Assembly (NCBI GenBank): GCA_019054805.1
Contig: JAHQIY010000053.1
Span: 47,143-111,142, forward strand
Origin: Brachionus manjavacas
Taxonomy: Eukaryota; Rotifera; Eurotatoria; Ploima; Brachionidae
Length of the DNA stretch: 64,000 nucleotides
Direction: 5' to 3'
Within the stretch, counting starts at the first letter, position 1. Every line of letters starts with the position of its first letter. The position numbers and the translations under genes are program-made. The notes under the pieces are model-generated. The model was given only the letters and a program-made list of their open reading frames with translations. It was not told the DNA's origin and searched no databases. Shown piece after piece: positions 10,154 to 21,200 of this stretch.

Positions 10154-11504
10154 ACAAGAAGATAAATAAATCAACTTTAAGAACAAAACCTCTTAATAAA
10201 ACAAGGTTAGTAATTTCATACTGGAATTGTCTTCATTTACCTAGTAGGGTTAATCTCTTGGCCAAGCTCAATAATGTCCCGACATTGTTTTGCTCAATGA
10301 ACTAAAGGTAGATTTAAGTGAGGCAAATATTTATCTTGATTTTCACAATTATCAATTCATAACAAAACCACGCAACAAGTATGGAGGAGGAGTAGCAATT
10401 TTAATTAATAAAGGAATTGAATTTATACAAGATTTCTCTTATGAGGAATTCAATTCCGAACTCCTCTGTAAAAAAATGATTTTAGGAAAGAATAATGAAT
10501 TGTTTATATTCAGTCTTTATAACCCACCCAATATGCTTCTGAACTTTGAGTTTTTTAAAACTGTTAATAAAAAATGTAGAAACTTCATTTTAGGTGGTGA
10601 TCTTAACGCCAGAACAAAGCAAATAGGCTGCGTAGGGGAAAATGAAAACGGCATAATGTTGGAAAGAATAATCAATGAGTTAGACTTCTCAGTAATCAAT
10701 GATAAGCGTCCTACTTTCAATATTTTTAATAGGAATTATTTTGAAATTCTTGATCTTTTCTTAGTTTCATCTTCATTAATTGATAAAATTACCGACTTTT
10801 GTGTCCTAAATAGTCAAGACATGACTAGTGACCATTTCCCAATCGAAGCATCGATTTCTATGGGCTATCAATTAGAAAATAAATCACCAGCTAAAAAGTT
10901 TAACTATAAGAAAGCAAACTGGCAATTATTCAGCGAGATTTTAAATTCTCAAATAGTAAATATCACTGAAAGTTCCCTCACAATAGATCAACTAAATGAT
11001 AAAATTAATGAAAAAATTATTTCTACTTCACATAAAAGCATTCCTTATCATTCGCAGAAAATCTACAAAACCAGTCTTCCCCCGAACATTGTTATTCTGA
11101 TAAAAGAACGCAGGAAAGTAAGAAGAAACTTTCAAAAAACTTGCTGTCAAAATTTCAAGAGAAAATTTAATCAGCTTACATTCGAGTTAAAGGCCTCTTT
11201 AAAAAATTTCTGGAATCAAAATTGGTTTGATTTTATTGAGATAATGGGAAAAAACCCACTGACAAGTAGACCATTCTGGAAAAAAATAAATAAATTTAGA
11301 TCAAAAAAAGGATCAAATTTAATCCCAAATTTGTTTTTAAATGACAAGGAATTCAAAACTAATGAAGAAAAGGGAAAATGCTTTGGAGAACTTCTATCTT
11401 CAATATTTAGTCCTAATTCTGATTTAATAGATCGTGATAAAGATTTCGAAATACTTAATTCTAACTCTGAATTCTTTAGAAATTATGATCAGTCTATTTT
11501 TAAT
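10150..11504 (+). pseudogene. Element A ORF2, 5' part: APE-type endonuclease
   Basis: Begins at ATG 10150 inside the ORF1 stop (ATGA). The first ~42 codons read MNKKINKSTLRT... and ISYWNCLHL, the conserved N-terminal Trp-Asn strand of AP-like endonucleases. A one-base frameshift near 10276 moves to the frame of 10290-11522, which contains LLNELK (catalytic Glu), YGGGVAILI, FILGGDLNAR (Asp/Asn), NYFEILDLFLV and TSDHFPI (Asp-His), i.e. the complete catalytic set. The reading frame then runs into the linker before the RT and is cut by the MULE at 11505. The domain nicks target DNA for target-primed reverse transcription. The frameshift makes this copy non-functional as written. Confidence 0.85.
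11493..11504 (+). repeat. Target-site duplication, left
   Basis: TCTATTTTTAAT precedes the MULE and is repeated directly after it (14257-14268). Copy 2 has it once (about 48557-48568), which is the empty site. The true duplication is 9-12 bp given ambiguity at the right edge. Confidence 0.85.
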
Positions 11505-11520
11505 GGCATAGTTTTTCGTT

Positions 11521-11690
11521 AGTAGATAATTGTTTTTTTCAGAAGATAATTTTATTTTAAAAAAAAGATAATTTAATGAAAAGATAAATGTTTTTGTTAG
11601 TAGATTTTCACCTTTTTCGGTAGATAATTATTTTGTTACGAAGATAATTGTTTTGTTAAGTAGATAATTTTTTATGTGTTAGATTAACTA
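11521..11690 (+). repeat. Subterminal AGATAA repeat cluster of the MULE
   Basis: At least seven copies of AGATAA(T) in one orientation, several preceded by GT or GA (GTAGATAATTGTTTT-like units). Complementary TATCT units appear near the right end at 14080-14245. Repeated subterminal motifs are often transposase binding sites, but they could also be simple AT-rich drift. Confidence 0.6.
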
Positions 11691-11846
11691 ATTATACTTA
11701 ATTAGCACTTAATAAGTGTTTCTTATTAATTAAAAAGTTTCGTTCATTAATAAAAATAAGTTTTCTTAATTAATTGTACTCTAAAACAAGTATAAAAATC
11801 GATATCTATAAACAAAAAACTTATCATTAATTAACAAATTAAAAAT

Positions 11847-14021
11847 ATGGAAATATCTGAATCATCTACTACTTCAATTCTCGCGGTAAATAACTCGCAA
11901 GAAAATAATGGTGACGATACAGATAATGACGTTGAAGAAATTGTTTCAAGTAAACGTGGAAATGCAAAGGTATATGATGACTATGCAACTTATACCAATT
12001 ACAAAGAATTTATAGAAAGTTTGGATAATGGGTTGATAGACAATAATCAATGGATAAAAAAAGATAAAAGGAATACAAAAAATGGAGAAAAGCAATTTTA
12101 CAAATGCTCTTTATGCTCAAAAATGATGTTTTCATTAAAACTCAGTACAAGTTTACAAGTTTCAGTGAATTTACAAGATATAGTGCATGAACACGGTGAT
12201 CAAATTTCAAAAGAAGCATGGGAAAAAAGTAAAAAAAAAGCTGTCCAATTGTATCAAAAAGATAAAAAGACTCCAAAAGAAATAGCAAGATGGCTTAGAC
12301 TCAATTTGGGAGATGGGTATGTCGAGCTTTCACAAATACAAATAACAAATTTAATCCAAAGAGTAAAAAGACAAGAAGAACCAATAATGACAGTAGAAAA
12401 GCTAAAATCCTGGTGTGAATCTCACAGTGCAATACCCGATAATCCTGATGAAATGTTCGTTGTTTCAGAATTCAAAATTACACCAGAAGAATTATCTTTC
12501 AACATTTTCTTCACAACAATACATTTAATTTCATTTACAAACAATTGTAATCATGTGGCAACAGATGCAACTTATAAACTACTCTGGCTTAATTTTCCTG
12601 TATTGTTATGTGGAACTACTGATAAAAAAAACAGCTTTCATCCATTTGGCATCCTTTTGACGCGATACGAAACAGAATCAGAATTTGCTTTCATGTTTCA
12701 AACTGTTAAACGGTTATCACAAGATTTGCATAATATAGAATTTAGTCCTACTATATTATTAGCAGACGCTGCTGGTGCAATTACAAATGGGTTTAAATCA
12801 GTATTTTCACTCGATAAACGTATTGTTTGCTGGGCACATGTCGAAAGAAAAATAGAAGAACATCTCAAAGGAGTTGACAAATTAATCAAAAAAAGTCAAA
12901 GCAGATTTCTGTTCAATTCAAGTTGGAGTTCAACACAGACATTTTAAAACAGCTATTCAACTCTTGGAAGCTAAATGGCGAGCAATTAATGATGTCAATT
13001 TAAACCAATTTTTGAGTACTTCAACGAGCAGTGGATGGGTCAATATACAATAGGTTGGTATGAAAGTTATGCAGAAGGTTACCCAAGTACAAACAATGCC
13101 TTAGAATCAACAAATAAAACAATCAAAGATGATGGAACAAATAGAGATAGACTAAGCTTGAATGATTTCATGACATGCATGGGAAATTTGCTTTACGAAT
13201 GGTCACATGATCGAGATTTTTCATTTCAAACAACCAGAAAGTTTGAGTTAAAACCAATTATAGAAACAAAAGAATGGACATTTGGTTACAGTTGGCTAAA
13301 ATTGAAGAAAAGATTAGTTAAATTTACGCATGATAATATATTGTTTTACATGTGTACTTCTTCTAACTGTACATTTGATATAACCAAAACACGTTGCAAA
13401 GAATATTGGTCACAAAATGATGGATGGTACGACTTTGAAGAATTTATCAAGTGGTCAAATGAGGTTAAAGCAATTAAAATTGACATTGACGATTGGCAAC
13501 TAAGTACTTGTTCCTGTGAATACTGGAAAAAACATCTCAAATGTAAACATGTTATAGGCATATCATTTATTCTGAAATTGAATGAATTTCCAGGGTTAGA
13601 TTTGGCAATTGAAGGTAATGCTAAACGTGGACGTAAAAAGAAAGCTAATCCATCTCTAGAAAGAAATTCAATAGCTCCAATTAACAATCAATTTATTAAT
13701 CAAAGTTCGGCTACAAATTTGATTGATAACGAAAATCTACAAAGACCGGTTCTTAGTTCAATATCAATCCAAAACGAACAAATAAATGAAAATCATTCTA
13801 TATTTGTTTCAAATGGTATAGCATCATCAAATAACGATCAAGTTATAGTTACACAAGCTCCTCTTGAATCCACTTCAAATAATTTTAGAGCCCCTGAAAA
13901 ACGTGGACGTGGAAGACCTAAAAAAAACAAGGAAAATGATGCCAATTTAATTACAGAAAATCAAACAAATGATGAAAATTCAAATCAAAGTGCTAGATTA
14001 TCAAAGAGAAGAAAACCGTAA
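11847..14021 (+). pseudogene. MULE transposase with FLYWCH-like finger, SWIM finger and AT-hook
   Basis: Two open segments, 11847-12947 and 13035-14021, are in the same numerical frame but are separated by a ~90 bp region where the coding frame is shifted and then restored (open as FKTAIQLLEAKWRAIND in another frame). The first has a CxxC...HxH finger at residues 87-116 (FLYWCH/WRKY-like) and the MULE catalytic core: Asp in VATDATYKL (residue 240), Asp in LLADAAGAI (307), then CWAH (328). The second has the catalytic Glu in NALESTNK (residue 24 of that segment), a SWIM zinc finger CSCEYWKKHLKCKH (159-172) and a C-terminal AT-hook KRGRGRPKK. All domains expected of an autonomous MULE are visible; only the central frameshifts break it. 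Binding would be at element ends in the nucleus. Confidence 0.88.
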
Positions 14022-14256
14022 TAAACGGAATTAATTTTTTTTTTTTTTTTTTAATTAATTTTTTTCTTAATCAATTTTTTTTTTTTTATCTATTATAAAA
14101 AATTAATTTTTTCTTAATCAATTTTTTTTTATCTATTATAAAAAAATTATTATATATGATAAAAAACATTTATCTTTTTCTTTGTATTTTTTTATCTTTT
14201 AAAAAAAAATAAAATATCTTCAGGAAAAAATAAATATCTACTGACTAAAAATAGTC

Positions 14257-14268
14257 TCTATTTTTAAT
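14257..14268 (+). repeat. Target-site duplication, right
   Basis: The second copy of TCTATTTTTAAT, after which the element A coding sequence resumes (GATCCAATTTGC), exactly as in uninterrupted copy 2. Confidence 0.85.
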
Positions 14269-15712
14269 GATCCAATTTGCTTAAATGAATTAATTATGGC
14301 TCTAAAAAGATTGAAAAATGAAGCGGCATCAGGACCTGACCAAATTTATAATCTAATGTTAAAAAAATTACCTAGAAATTCATTAATAGAAATTATAGAA
14401 CTTTTTAATTTATCTTTTCGAGAAGGTAGAGTCACTAAAGCATGGAAAACATCGAACATTACTATGATTAAAAAAAAAGCCTCTTCTTTACAAGATCCTT
14501 TAAATTATAGACCAATAAGTATAACGAGTTGTTTAGGAAAGCTCCTGGAACGCATAGTATTTTCAAGATTATACAATTATTTGGAACAAAATTCACTCCT
14601 TATCCAGGAGCAATCTGGATTTAGGAAATACCGGCGAACATCAGATAATCTTTTTTTTAATCCAAAACATTGTGGAATCATTTAATAGAAAAAAAAGAGT
14701 TTGTGGCCTTTTTTTTGATATTTCTAAAGCCTTTGATAGGGTTTGGCATGAAGGTCTACTTTTTTAATTGATTAAAATGAATCCACCTCATTACTTGACT
14801 AACTGGATTAAATCCTTTTTAGACACTAGGACATTTAAGGTAAATGTGAATGACCATCTGAGCGACGAATATCAAATAACTGCAGGTGTTCCTCAAGGCT
14901 CAGTAATTAGTCCTCTTTTATTTAGTATATATATTAATGACATCCCAAAAAGAAACAAAACAAATAATGAATACTCTCTGCTTTTCGCAGATGATCTAGT
15001 TACATTCTTCATTTATAACAAGAAAGGGAACCTTGAAAATAAGATAAATAAATACACTAACGAACTAGAACAATGGCTTATTAAATGGAAAATGAAGATA
15101 TCAGTTGAAAAGTCGTGTTCAGTAGTCTTTTCTAGGTACAAAAAGGGGGTAATAATCTTAACTTAAAAATCTATGGAAACAGAATAGTGAGCCAAAAAGA
15201 AATCAAGTTTATTGGTATTAAATTTGATTCTAAGTTAAACTTAAATATACTAGTAGACGAAATTAAAGAACGCTGCAACAAAAGGCTAAATATTATTAAG
15301 ATATAGTCAAACAAAAAATGGGATCTCAATCAAAACACACTAGAAAATTTAAATAAATCTTTAGTCGGATCGATTTTAGACTATTCTTTTCCTTGCTTAA
15401 ATTCATTTTCAGAAAATAATAACAAAAAACTACAAGCAATTCAGAATACAGCAGTAAGATCTATCCTTAAGTTAAAATATGATATTCCCTCCAACATCGT
15501 GCAACATGAAGCTTTTAATAAACTAAAATTACTAACAGTCTCGAATCGTCTTTTTGAGTTGAGTGAGAAATATGTTGGGACAGGACTGAGTCATTCTATT
15601 CCATTGGTTGTTAGACTGGTGAAAGAATACAAAGAAGGTTTCGAATCAAGATATATTGAATATCCAACTCCATTGTGTAATTGCTACCTTACTTTTTCTT
15701 CTTTTTTCCTGA
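14269..15712 (+). pseudogene. Element A ORF2, 3' part: reverse transcriptase
   Basis: Continues the protein cut by the MULE. Visible RT blocks: NEAASGPDQIYNLMLKKLP, LNYRPISITSCLGKLLERIV, QEQSGFRKYRRTSDN, motif A FFDISKAFDRVWHEG, motif B AGVPQGSVISPLLFSIYIND, catalytic LLFADDLV (about 14985), thumb IKFIGIKFDSKL and the C-terminal YSFPCLNS/AVRSILKLKYDIPSNI block. Disruptions: a frameshift near 14655, stop TAA at 14766, a frameshift near 15145, stop TAG near 15305. The stops at 14766 and 15305 are shared with copy 2. No RNase H domain is seen. Confidence 0.86.
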
Positions 15713-15892
15713 AACTTGAACTATTAAAACATGTGCCACATGAAACAATCTTTTCCAATTTATGTCTTTTCAACTTTAATTTTTTTTAGCTTATTTACTT
15801 TATTTTGATTCTTTTTTTTATCTAATTTTATTAACTTTAATTTTATTTTTATTTTATTTTTTTATTTTATTTTTTATTTTATTATTAATTTA

Positions 15893-15953
15893 TTCTGAAG
15901 GAGCTTTAGCTCGGTACAGAAAACAAATAAATAAATAAATAAATAAATAATGA
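15893..15953 (+). repeat. Element A 3' terminus: two-part hairpin and (AAAT)n tail
   Basis: TCTG-AAG-GAGC-TTTA-GCTC-GGTA-CAGA folds with an inner GAGC/GCTC and an outer TCTG/CAGA stem, followed by AAACAAATAAATAAATAA. The same structure ends the two following relics and copy 2. Confidence 0.85.
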
Positions 15954-16140
15954 TACATGTAACAATCTTTTCCAATTTATGTCTTTTCAACTTTCATTTT
16001 TTAGCTTATTTACTCTATTTTGATTCATTTTTTTTTTTTATCTAATTTTATTAACTTTAATTTTTTATTTTATTTTTAACTTATTCTGAAGGAGCTATAG
16101 CTCGGTACAGAAAACAAATAAATAAAAAATAAATAAATAA
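15954..16140 (+). mobile_element. Second tandem 3' UTR of the element A family
   Basis: Repeats the last ~185 bp of element A (ACAATCTTTTCCAATTTATG through the hairpin and AAAT tail) immediately behind the first tail. It is either an independent very short insertion into the tail or a tandem duplication. It is present in copy 2 as well (50251-50436). Confidence 0.8.
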
Positions 16141-16895
16141 TAGTGATGAATTCAAAATATCTGTCACAAAAATGGAAATATAGAAAGTAAGATGAATAAG
16201 TACTTGTTTGAATTAGAACAGTGGCTTTTCAAGTGGAAAATGAAGATTTCGGTTGAAAAATTTTGCTTTAACACTTAACTTTAACACTTTTAGAAACCTT
16301 TATAAATCTTTGATTGGATCTATTTTGGATAATTCTTTTCCTTATCTGAACTCTCTTTCAGAAACTAATATCAAAAGGTTAGAAGTAATCCAAAATTCAG
16401 CAGTACGTTCTATACTAAAACTAAGATATGATACTCCCTCCAACATATTACATAATGAGGCATAATAAATAAACTTAAACTACTAACAGTCTTAAATCGA
16501 CTTTTTGAGTTGAGTGAGAGATATATTAGAGCAGGACTGAGCCATTCTGTTCCATTAAATGTTAGACTGGCGGAAGAATATATAAAAAAGGTTTCGAATC
16601 AAGATATATCGAGTTCCCAACTCCATTGTGTAATTGCCACCTTACTATTTCTTCCTTTTTTCCTGAATCATCAAATATTTAAAAATATGTATTCTGTTAC
16701 TCTCTATCAAATTTTTCTAATTTTAATTTTAGTATTTATCTTCTTTTTAACTTATATCATTTAAACTTTATTTCTTCTTATTTTTTATTTTTTGTTATAT
16801 TTTACTTAACTTTATTTTAATTTTTTAATTTTCTTTTTTTTTTTTAATCTGAAGGAGCTTTAGCTCGGTACAGATATACAAATAAATAAAATAAA
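16141..16895 (+). mobile_element. Truncated third member of the element A family (RT 3' part plus 3' end)
   Basis: Encodes the RT thumb and C-terminus (LEQWLFKWKMKISVEKFC, then FRNLYKSLIGSILDNSFPYL, AVRSILKLRYDTPSNI, LSERYIRAGLSHSVPLNVRL) with stops and frameshifts, then a 3' UTR and the same hairpin/AAAT terminus at about 16850-16890. Copy 1 lacks 129 bp that copy 2 keeps (50465-50593), which removes the catalytic FADD and motif B. The only homology at the breakpoint is TG. Confidence 0.82.
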
Positions 16896-18262
16896 TAATA
16901 ACTTTGAAGATGTTTTTGTTGAGAGCTCAAGAGATCCTGAAAAAAAGTCTCCCTTATCAATTTTTGTCCATGAATTTCCACGCGAATGACCTTCAACAGC
17001 CAAATCTTTCAATTTTCTAGAAGTTTTCCTTTCTTAATAAAACCATATCTAACTGTATGTTTTTAAATATTGTGAACCCAACTTTATAATACTATATACC
17101 TGTTTCACTTTCTTTAATATACGAAAAAAAGCTACAGGAGTTTAATTACTCAAAGTCTATTTAAATAATAAATAAACAATTAAAAAAAAAACTCTTGAAA
17201 GTTCCTCAAAAAATTGAAATACTGAAATCTATTTAAAAAATGTCTGAGAAAACGATCCCTTTATTTTTGACCTAAGTTAAAAAAATCATCCAAAAGCTAA
17301 GCGTTAACCGAGCAATCAAAGACTTCGCTTGCCCAATACGTTGTAAGGCCTTAAAACGACCAGCCTATGGTACGAACTTCATGTAAAATTGCCAATAAAG
17401 ACGTGTATTACATTAGTTGTAAAACAATAGCTTCTAAAGACGATTTCCACTTAAACAAATTTTAAATTTTTTGTCTTTAAAAAGCTTTATTTAAGTTCAC
17501 TCAAAGGGATATTTTAAAAAGCAAAATATAATTTTCTCTATTATTAAAATAAATATTACATTTTATATTTTGATCTTTTGATCCTGATCTCCAACTTCGA
17601 TTTGCCAAAAGAAAATTAAAATTCAGCATTCACATCGGCAATTTACTTTTTTTAATTTATTATTAGAAAATTTAAATATTCTAAAATTAGTCTAAATAAA
17701 AATTGTGTTTTTTTTTGGAAAAAATGTCAATAAGCTTAATTTAGTGATCATCAATTTTTTTAACGTTTAATTTTAATAATTAGTGGATACAAAATTTGAC
17801 ATATTCGAACTAAATTTCTCAATAAAAAATAATCCTAGTTAAATTTTCAAAACTTTTTTATTTTTTACTTTTTTCAGGTATCCATTCATATAAAGAAAAA
17901 ATCATTACTGAGCATGTTAATAGACATGCCTTATCTCTTTATTTTAAATAAATATTAAAGTTTCTAAATGAACAAAAAAGTATACAAGAAATACAGGAAA
18001 AACTTGATATAGATAGAACTAAGTCCAAAATTAAGAGATCGAGAAAGAAAAAAAATGGAATAAATGACTTGATCAAAACATGCTTCTCAATGTCTTTTTA
18101 ACTCTTCTGAAAAAAAAGGAATAAAATTCAAGAGGGCATTTAGTAAATTCTAAAGGAAATAAATAATCATAATCGTAAACATAAACTCTTTCTGAATAAC
18201 AAAAATAAAATTTTTTTTGTAAAATTAAGTAGAAATTATTTTCTTTCTAATTTTTATTTTAT
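16896..18262 (+). other. Unique flank between retroelements and satellite, with exon-like pieces
   Basis: No complete gene. Three stretches look exon-like on the plus strand. At 17286-17395 one is open for ~35 codons including DFACPIRCKALKRPAYGTN, and an overlapping frame continues with SCKIANKDVYYISCKTIAS. At 17868-17950 a pyrimidine-rich acceptor (TTTTTTCAG) precedes GIHSYKEKIITEHVNRHALS. At 17955-18105 a basic frame reads SIQEIQEKLDIDRTKSKIKR. I recognise no family. All are present in copy 2 (51326-52633) and inverted copy 3 (62827-64000). Confidence 0.35.
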
Positions 18263-21200
18263 CTTTTCATACACGCACACTTGGTGTCAGTACAAAATGT
18301 TCAGGCTAGGAAACAGAAAAATATTTGTCAGAGTCGAAATGTCATTTTAACAAAAGAAAATATTTTTTAAAAATTTTATTTAGATTAAACATTTTATTAT
18401 TTATTATTCCATTTTTTATTTTTGTTTTTCTCGGAAGAGAACTTTCATTCTAATTCAGATTTTCTTCTTTTGATTGTTTTATTTTTTCAGAAATAGTCAA
18501 AAAAAGAAAATCAAATTTTCGAAAAATCAAAACCTAAACTGCTAACTCTACCTAAGGCCGGTCCCAAGTCCGGATGAGAAAATGAGGAGGGGCGGTGAAG
18601 ATGCAGATGCCTAGCGGCCGGGGCAAGGAGGCTTACAAGCAAGAGCTGATGACGTGTCTGGCAGACCCTTAGTACTTAGTGAAAAAAGTAAAGTATCTTT
18701 TTTTGGATATGCTTGTATCCATCTATAGATACGCTTGGTTTGTGGTTCCAAGCTAGTCTAAATAGTTGCCGAGTTCGCAGCCTTTAAGTGCTCGGATGAG
18801 TGGCGCTGTTTATGATGAACGTCCCATAGTAACTTTGTCGGCAGATTGTTGAGTCGTAACCATACCATTGCCGGTCCCAAGTCCGGATGAAAAAATGGGA
18901 GGGAGACTTTTCATACACGCACACTTGGTGTCAGTACAAAATGTTCAGGCTAGGAAACAGAAAAATATTTGTCAGAGTCGAAATGTCATTTTAACAAAAG
19001 AAAATATTTTTTAAAAATTTTATTTAGATTAAACATTTTATTATTTATTATTCCATTTTTTATTTTTGTTTTTCTCGGAAGAGAACTTTCATTCTAATTC
19101 AGATTTTCTTCTTTTGATTGTTTTATTTTTTCAGAAATAGTCAAATAAAGAAAATCAAATTTTCGAAAAATCAAAACCTAAACTGCTAACTCTACCTAAG
19201 GCCGGTCCCAAGTCCGGATGAGAAAATGAGGAGGGGCGGTGAAGATGCAGATGCCTAGCGGCCGGGGCAAGGAGGCTTACAAGCAAGAGCTGATGACGTG
19301 TCTGGCAGACCCTTAGTACTTAGTGAAAAAAGTAAAGTATCTTTTTTTGGATATGCTTGTATCCATCTATAGATACGCTTGGTTTGTGGTTCCAAGCTAG
19401 TCTAAATAGTTGCCGAGTTCGCAGCCTTTAAGTGCTCGGATGAGTGGCGCTGTTTATGATGAACGTCCCATAGTAACTTTGTCGGCAGATTGTTGAGTCG
19501 TAACCATACCATTGCCGGTCCCAAGTCCGGATGAAAAAATGGGAGGGAGACTTTTCATACACGCACACTTGGTGTCAGTACAAAATGTTCAGGCTAGGAA
19601 ACAGAAAAATATTTGTCAGAGTCGAAATGTCATTTTAACAAAAGAAAATATTTTTTAAAAATTTTATTTAGATTAAACATTTTATTATTTATTATTCCAT
19701 TTTTTATTTTTGTTTTTCTCGGAAGAGAACTTTCATTCTAATTCAGATTTTCTTCTTTTGATTGTTTTATTTTTTCAGAAATAGTCAAATAAAGAAAATC
19801 AAATTTTCGAAAAATCAAAACCTAAACTGCTAACTCTACCTAAGGCCGGTCCCAAGTCCGGATGAGAAAATGAGGAGGGGCGGTGAAGATGCAGATGCCT
19901 AGCGGCCGGGGCAAGGAGGCTTACAAGCAAGAGCTGATGACGTGTCTGGCAGACCCTTAGTACTTAGTGAAAAAAGTAAAGTATCTTTTTTGGATATGCT
20001 TGTATCCATCTATAGATACGCTTGGTTTGTGGTTCCAAGCTAGTCTAAATAGTTGCCGAGTTCGCAGCCTTTAAGTGCTCGGATGAGTGGCGCTGTTTAT
20101 GATGAACGTCCCATAGTAACTTTGTCGGCAGATTGTTGAGTCGTAACCATACCATTGCCGGTCCCAAGTCCGGATGAAAAAATGGGAGGGAGACTTTTCA
20201 TACACGCACACTTGGTGTCAGTACAAAATGTTCAGGCTAGGAAACAGAAAAATATTTGTCAGAGTCGAAATGTCATTTTAACAAAAGAAAATATTTTTTA
20301 AAAATTTTATTTAGATTAAACATTTTATTATTTATTATTCCATTTTTTATTTTTGTTTTTCTCGGAAGAGAACTTTCATTCTAATTCAGATTTTCTTCTT
20401 TTGATTGTTTTATTTTTTCAGAAATAGTCAAATAAAGAAAATCAAATTTTCGAAAAATCAAAACCTAAACTGCTAACTCTACCTAAGGCCGGTCCCAAGT
20501 CCGGATGAGAAAAATGAGGAGGGGCGGTGAAGATGCAGATGCCTAGCGGCCGGGGCAAGGAGGCTTACAAGCAAGAGCTGATGACGTGTCTGGCAGACCC
20601 TTAGTACTTAGTGAAAAAAGTAAAGTATCTTTTTTGGATATGCTTGTATCCATCTATAGATACGCTTGGTTTGTGGTTCCAAGCTAGTCTAAATAGTTGC
20701 CGAGTTCGCAGCCTTTAAGTGCTCGGATGAGTGGCGCTGTTTATGATGAACGTCCCATAGTAACTTTGTCGGCAGATTGTTGAGTCGTAACCATACCATT
20801 GCCGGTCCCAAGTCCGGATGAAAAAATGGGAGGGAGACTTTTCATACACGCACACTTGGTGTCAGTACAAAATGTTCAGGCTAGGAAACAGAAAAATATT
20901 TGTCAGAGTCGAAATGTCATTTTAACAAAAGAAAATATTTTTTAAAAATTTTATTTAGATTAAACATTTTATTATTTATTATTCCATTTTTTATTTTTGT
21001 TTTTCTCGGAAGAGAACTTTCATTCTAATTCAGATTTTCTTCTTTTGATTGTTTTATTTTTTCAGAAATAGTCAAATAAAGAAAATCAAATTTTCGAAAA
21101 ATCAAAACCTAAACTGCTAACTCTACCTAAGGCCGGTCCCAAGTCCGGATGAGAAAATGAGGAGGGGCGGTGAAGATGCAGATGCCTAGCGGCCGGGGCA

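Larger units (their letters stand above)
11505..14256 (+). mobile_element. Mutator-like (MULE) DNA transposon
   Basis: A 2752 bp insertion into element A ORF2, present only in copy 1. The ends are imperfect inverted repeats of at least 50 bp: the left end begins GGCATAGTTTTTCGTTAGTA and the reverse complement of the right end begins GACTATTTTTAGTCAGTAGA; both continue with AGATA and GAAGATA blocks. A 9-12 bp target duplication fits MULEs. The element encodes a transposase in the same orientation as the host ORF2. Confidence 0.92.
8851..15953 (+). mobile_element. Element A: nearly complete two-ORF non-LTR retrotransposon, split by a MULE
   Basis: Components in order: short 5' UTR, ORF1 with two CCHC knuckles, ORF2 with APE-type endonuclease, then reverse transcriptase, 3' UTR with a two-part hairpin and an (AAAT)n tail. 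The MULE at 11505-14256 separates endonuclease from RT. Without it the element is about 4.35 kb. Copy 2 (45911-50250) keeps the uninterrupted arrangement. Two premature stops in the RT region (14766 and 15302) occur at the same places in copy 2, so the element was inactive before duplication. I/Jockey-group affinity is likely; the clade is not certain. Confidence 0.88.
1..18262. repeat. Large segmental duplication, copy 1
   Basis: The sequence from the window start to the satellite boundary reappears almost base for base at 39228-52633 in the same order and orientation: CR1 tail, hairpin, ADAM10 exons, retroelement cluster, flank. Copy 1 is longer because it holds two insertions that copy 2 lacks, a non-LTR element at 1339-3439 and a MULE at 11505-14256. 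Sparse substitutions and homopolymer indels separate the copies. The left edge lies outside the window. Confidence 0.95.

Noticed and set aside
12698..13687. Minus-strand ORFs within the MULE
   Set aside because: Shadows of the transposase reading frame.
18640..18690. CTGATGA followed by GTGAAA in the satellite B module as a hammerhead ribozyme
   Set aside because: The CTGATGA box is present, but the sequence up to the GAAA does not close a stem II, and no cleavage triplet with matching stems I and III was found by eye.
18770..18800. CENP-B box in the satellite
   Set aside because: GTTCGCAGCCTTTAAGTG lacks the required A and CGGG positions of the 17 bp consensus.
18663..18900. 5S rRNA-like or Pol III gene in the satellite (TTAGTACTT, GGATG...GGGAGGGAGAC, GGTTCCAAGC)
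   Set aside because: Only short isolated resemblances in the wrong order and spacing; no fold or complete A/C or A/B boxes.
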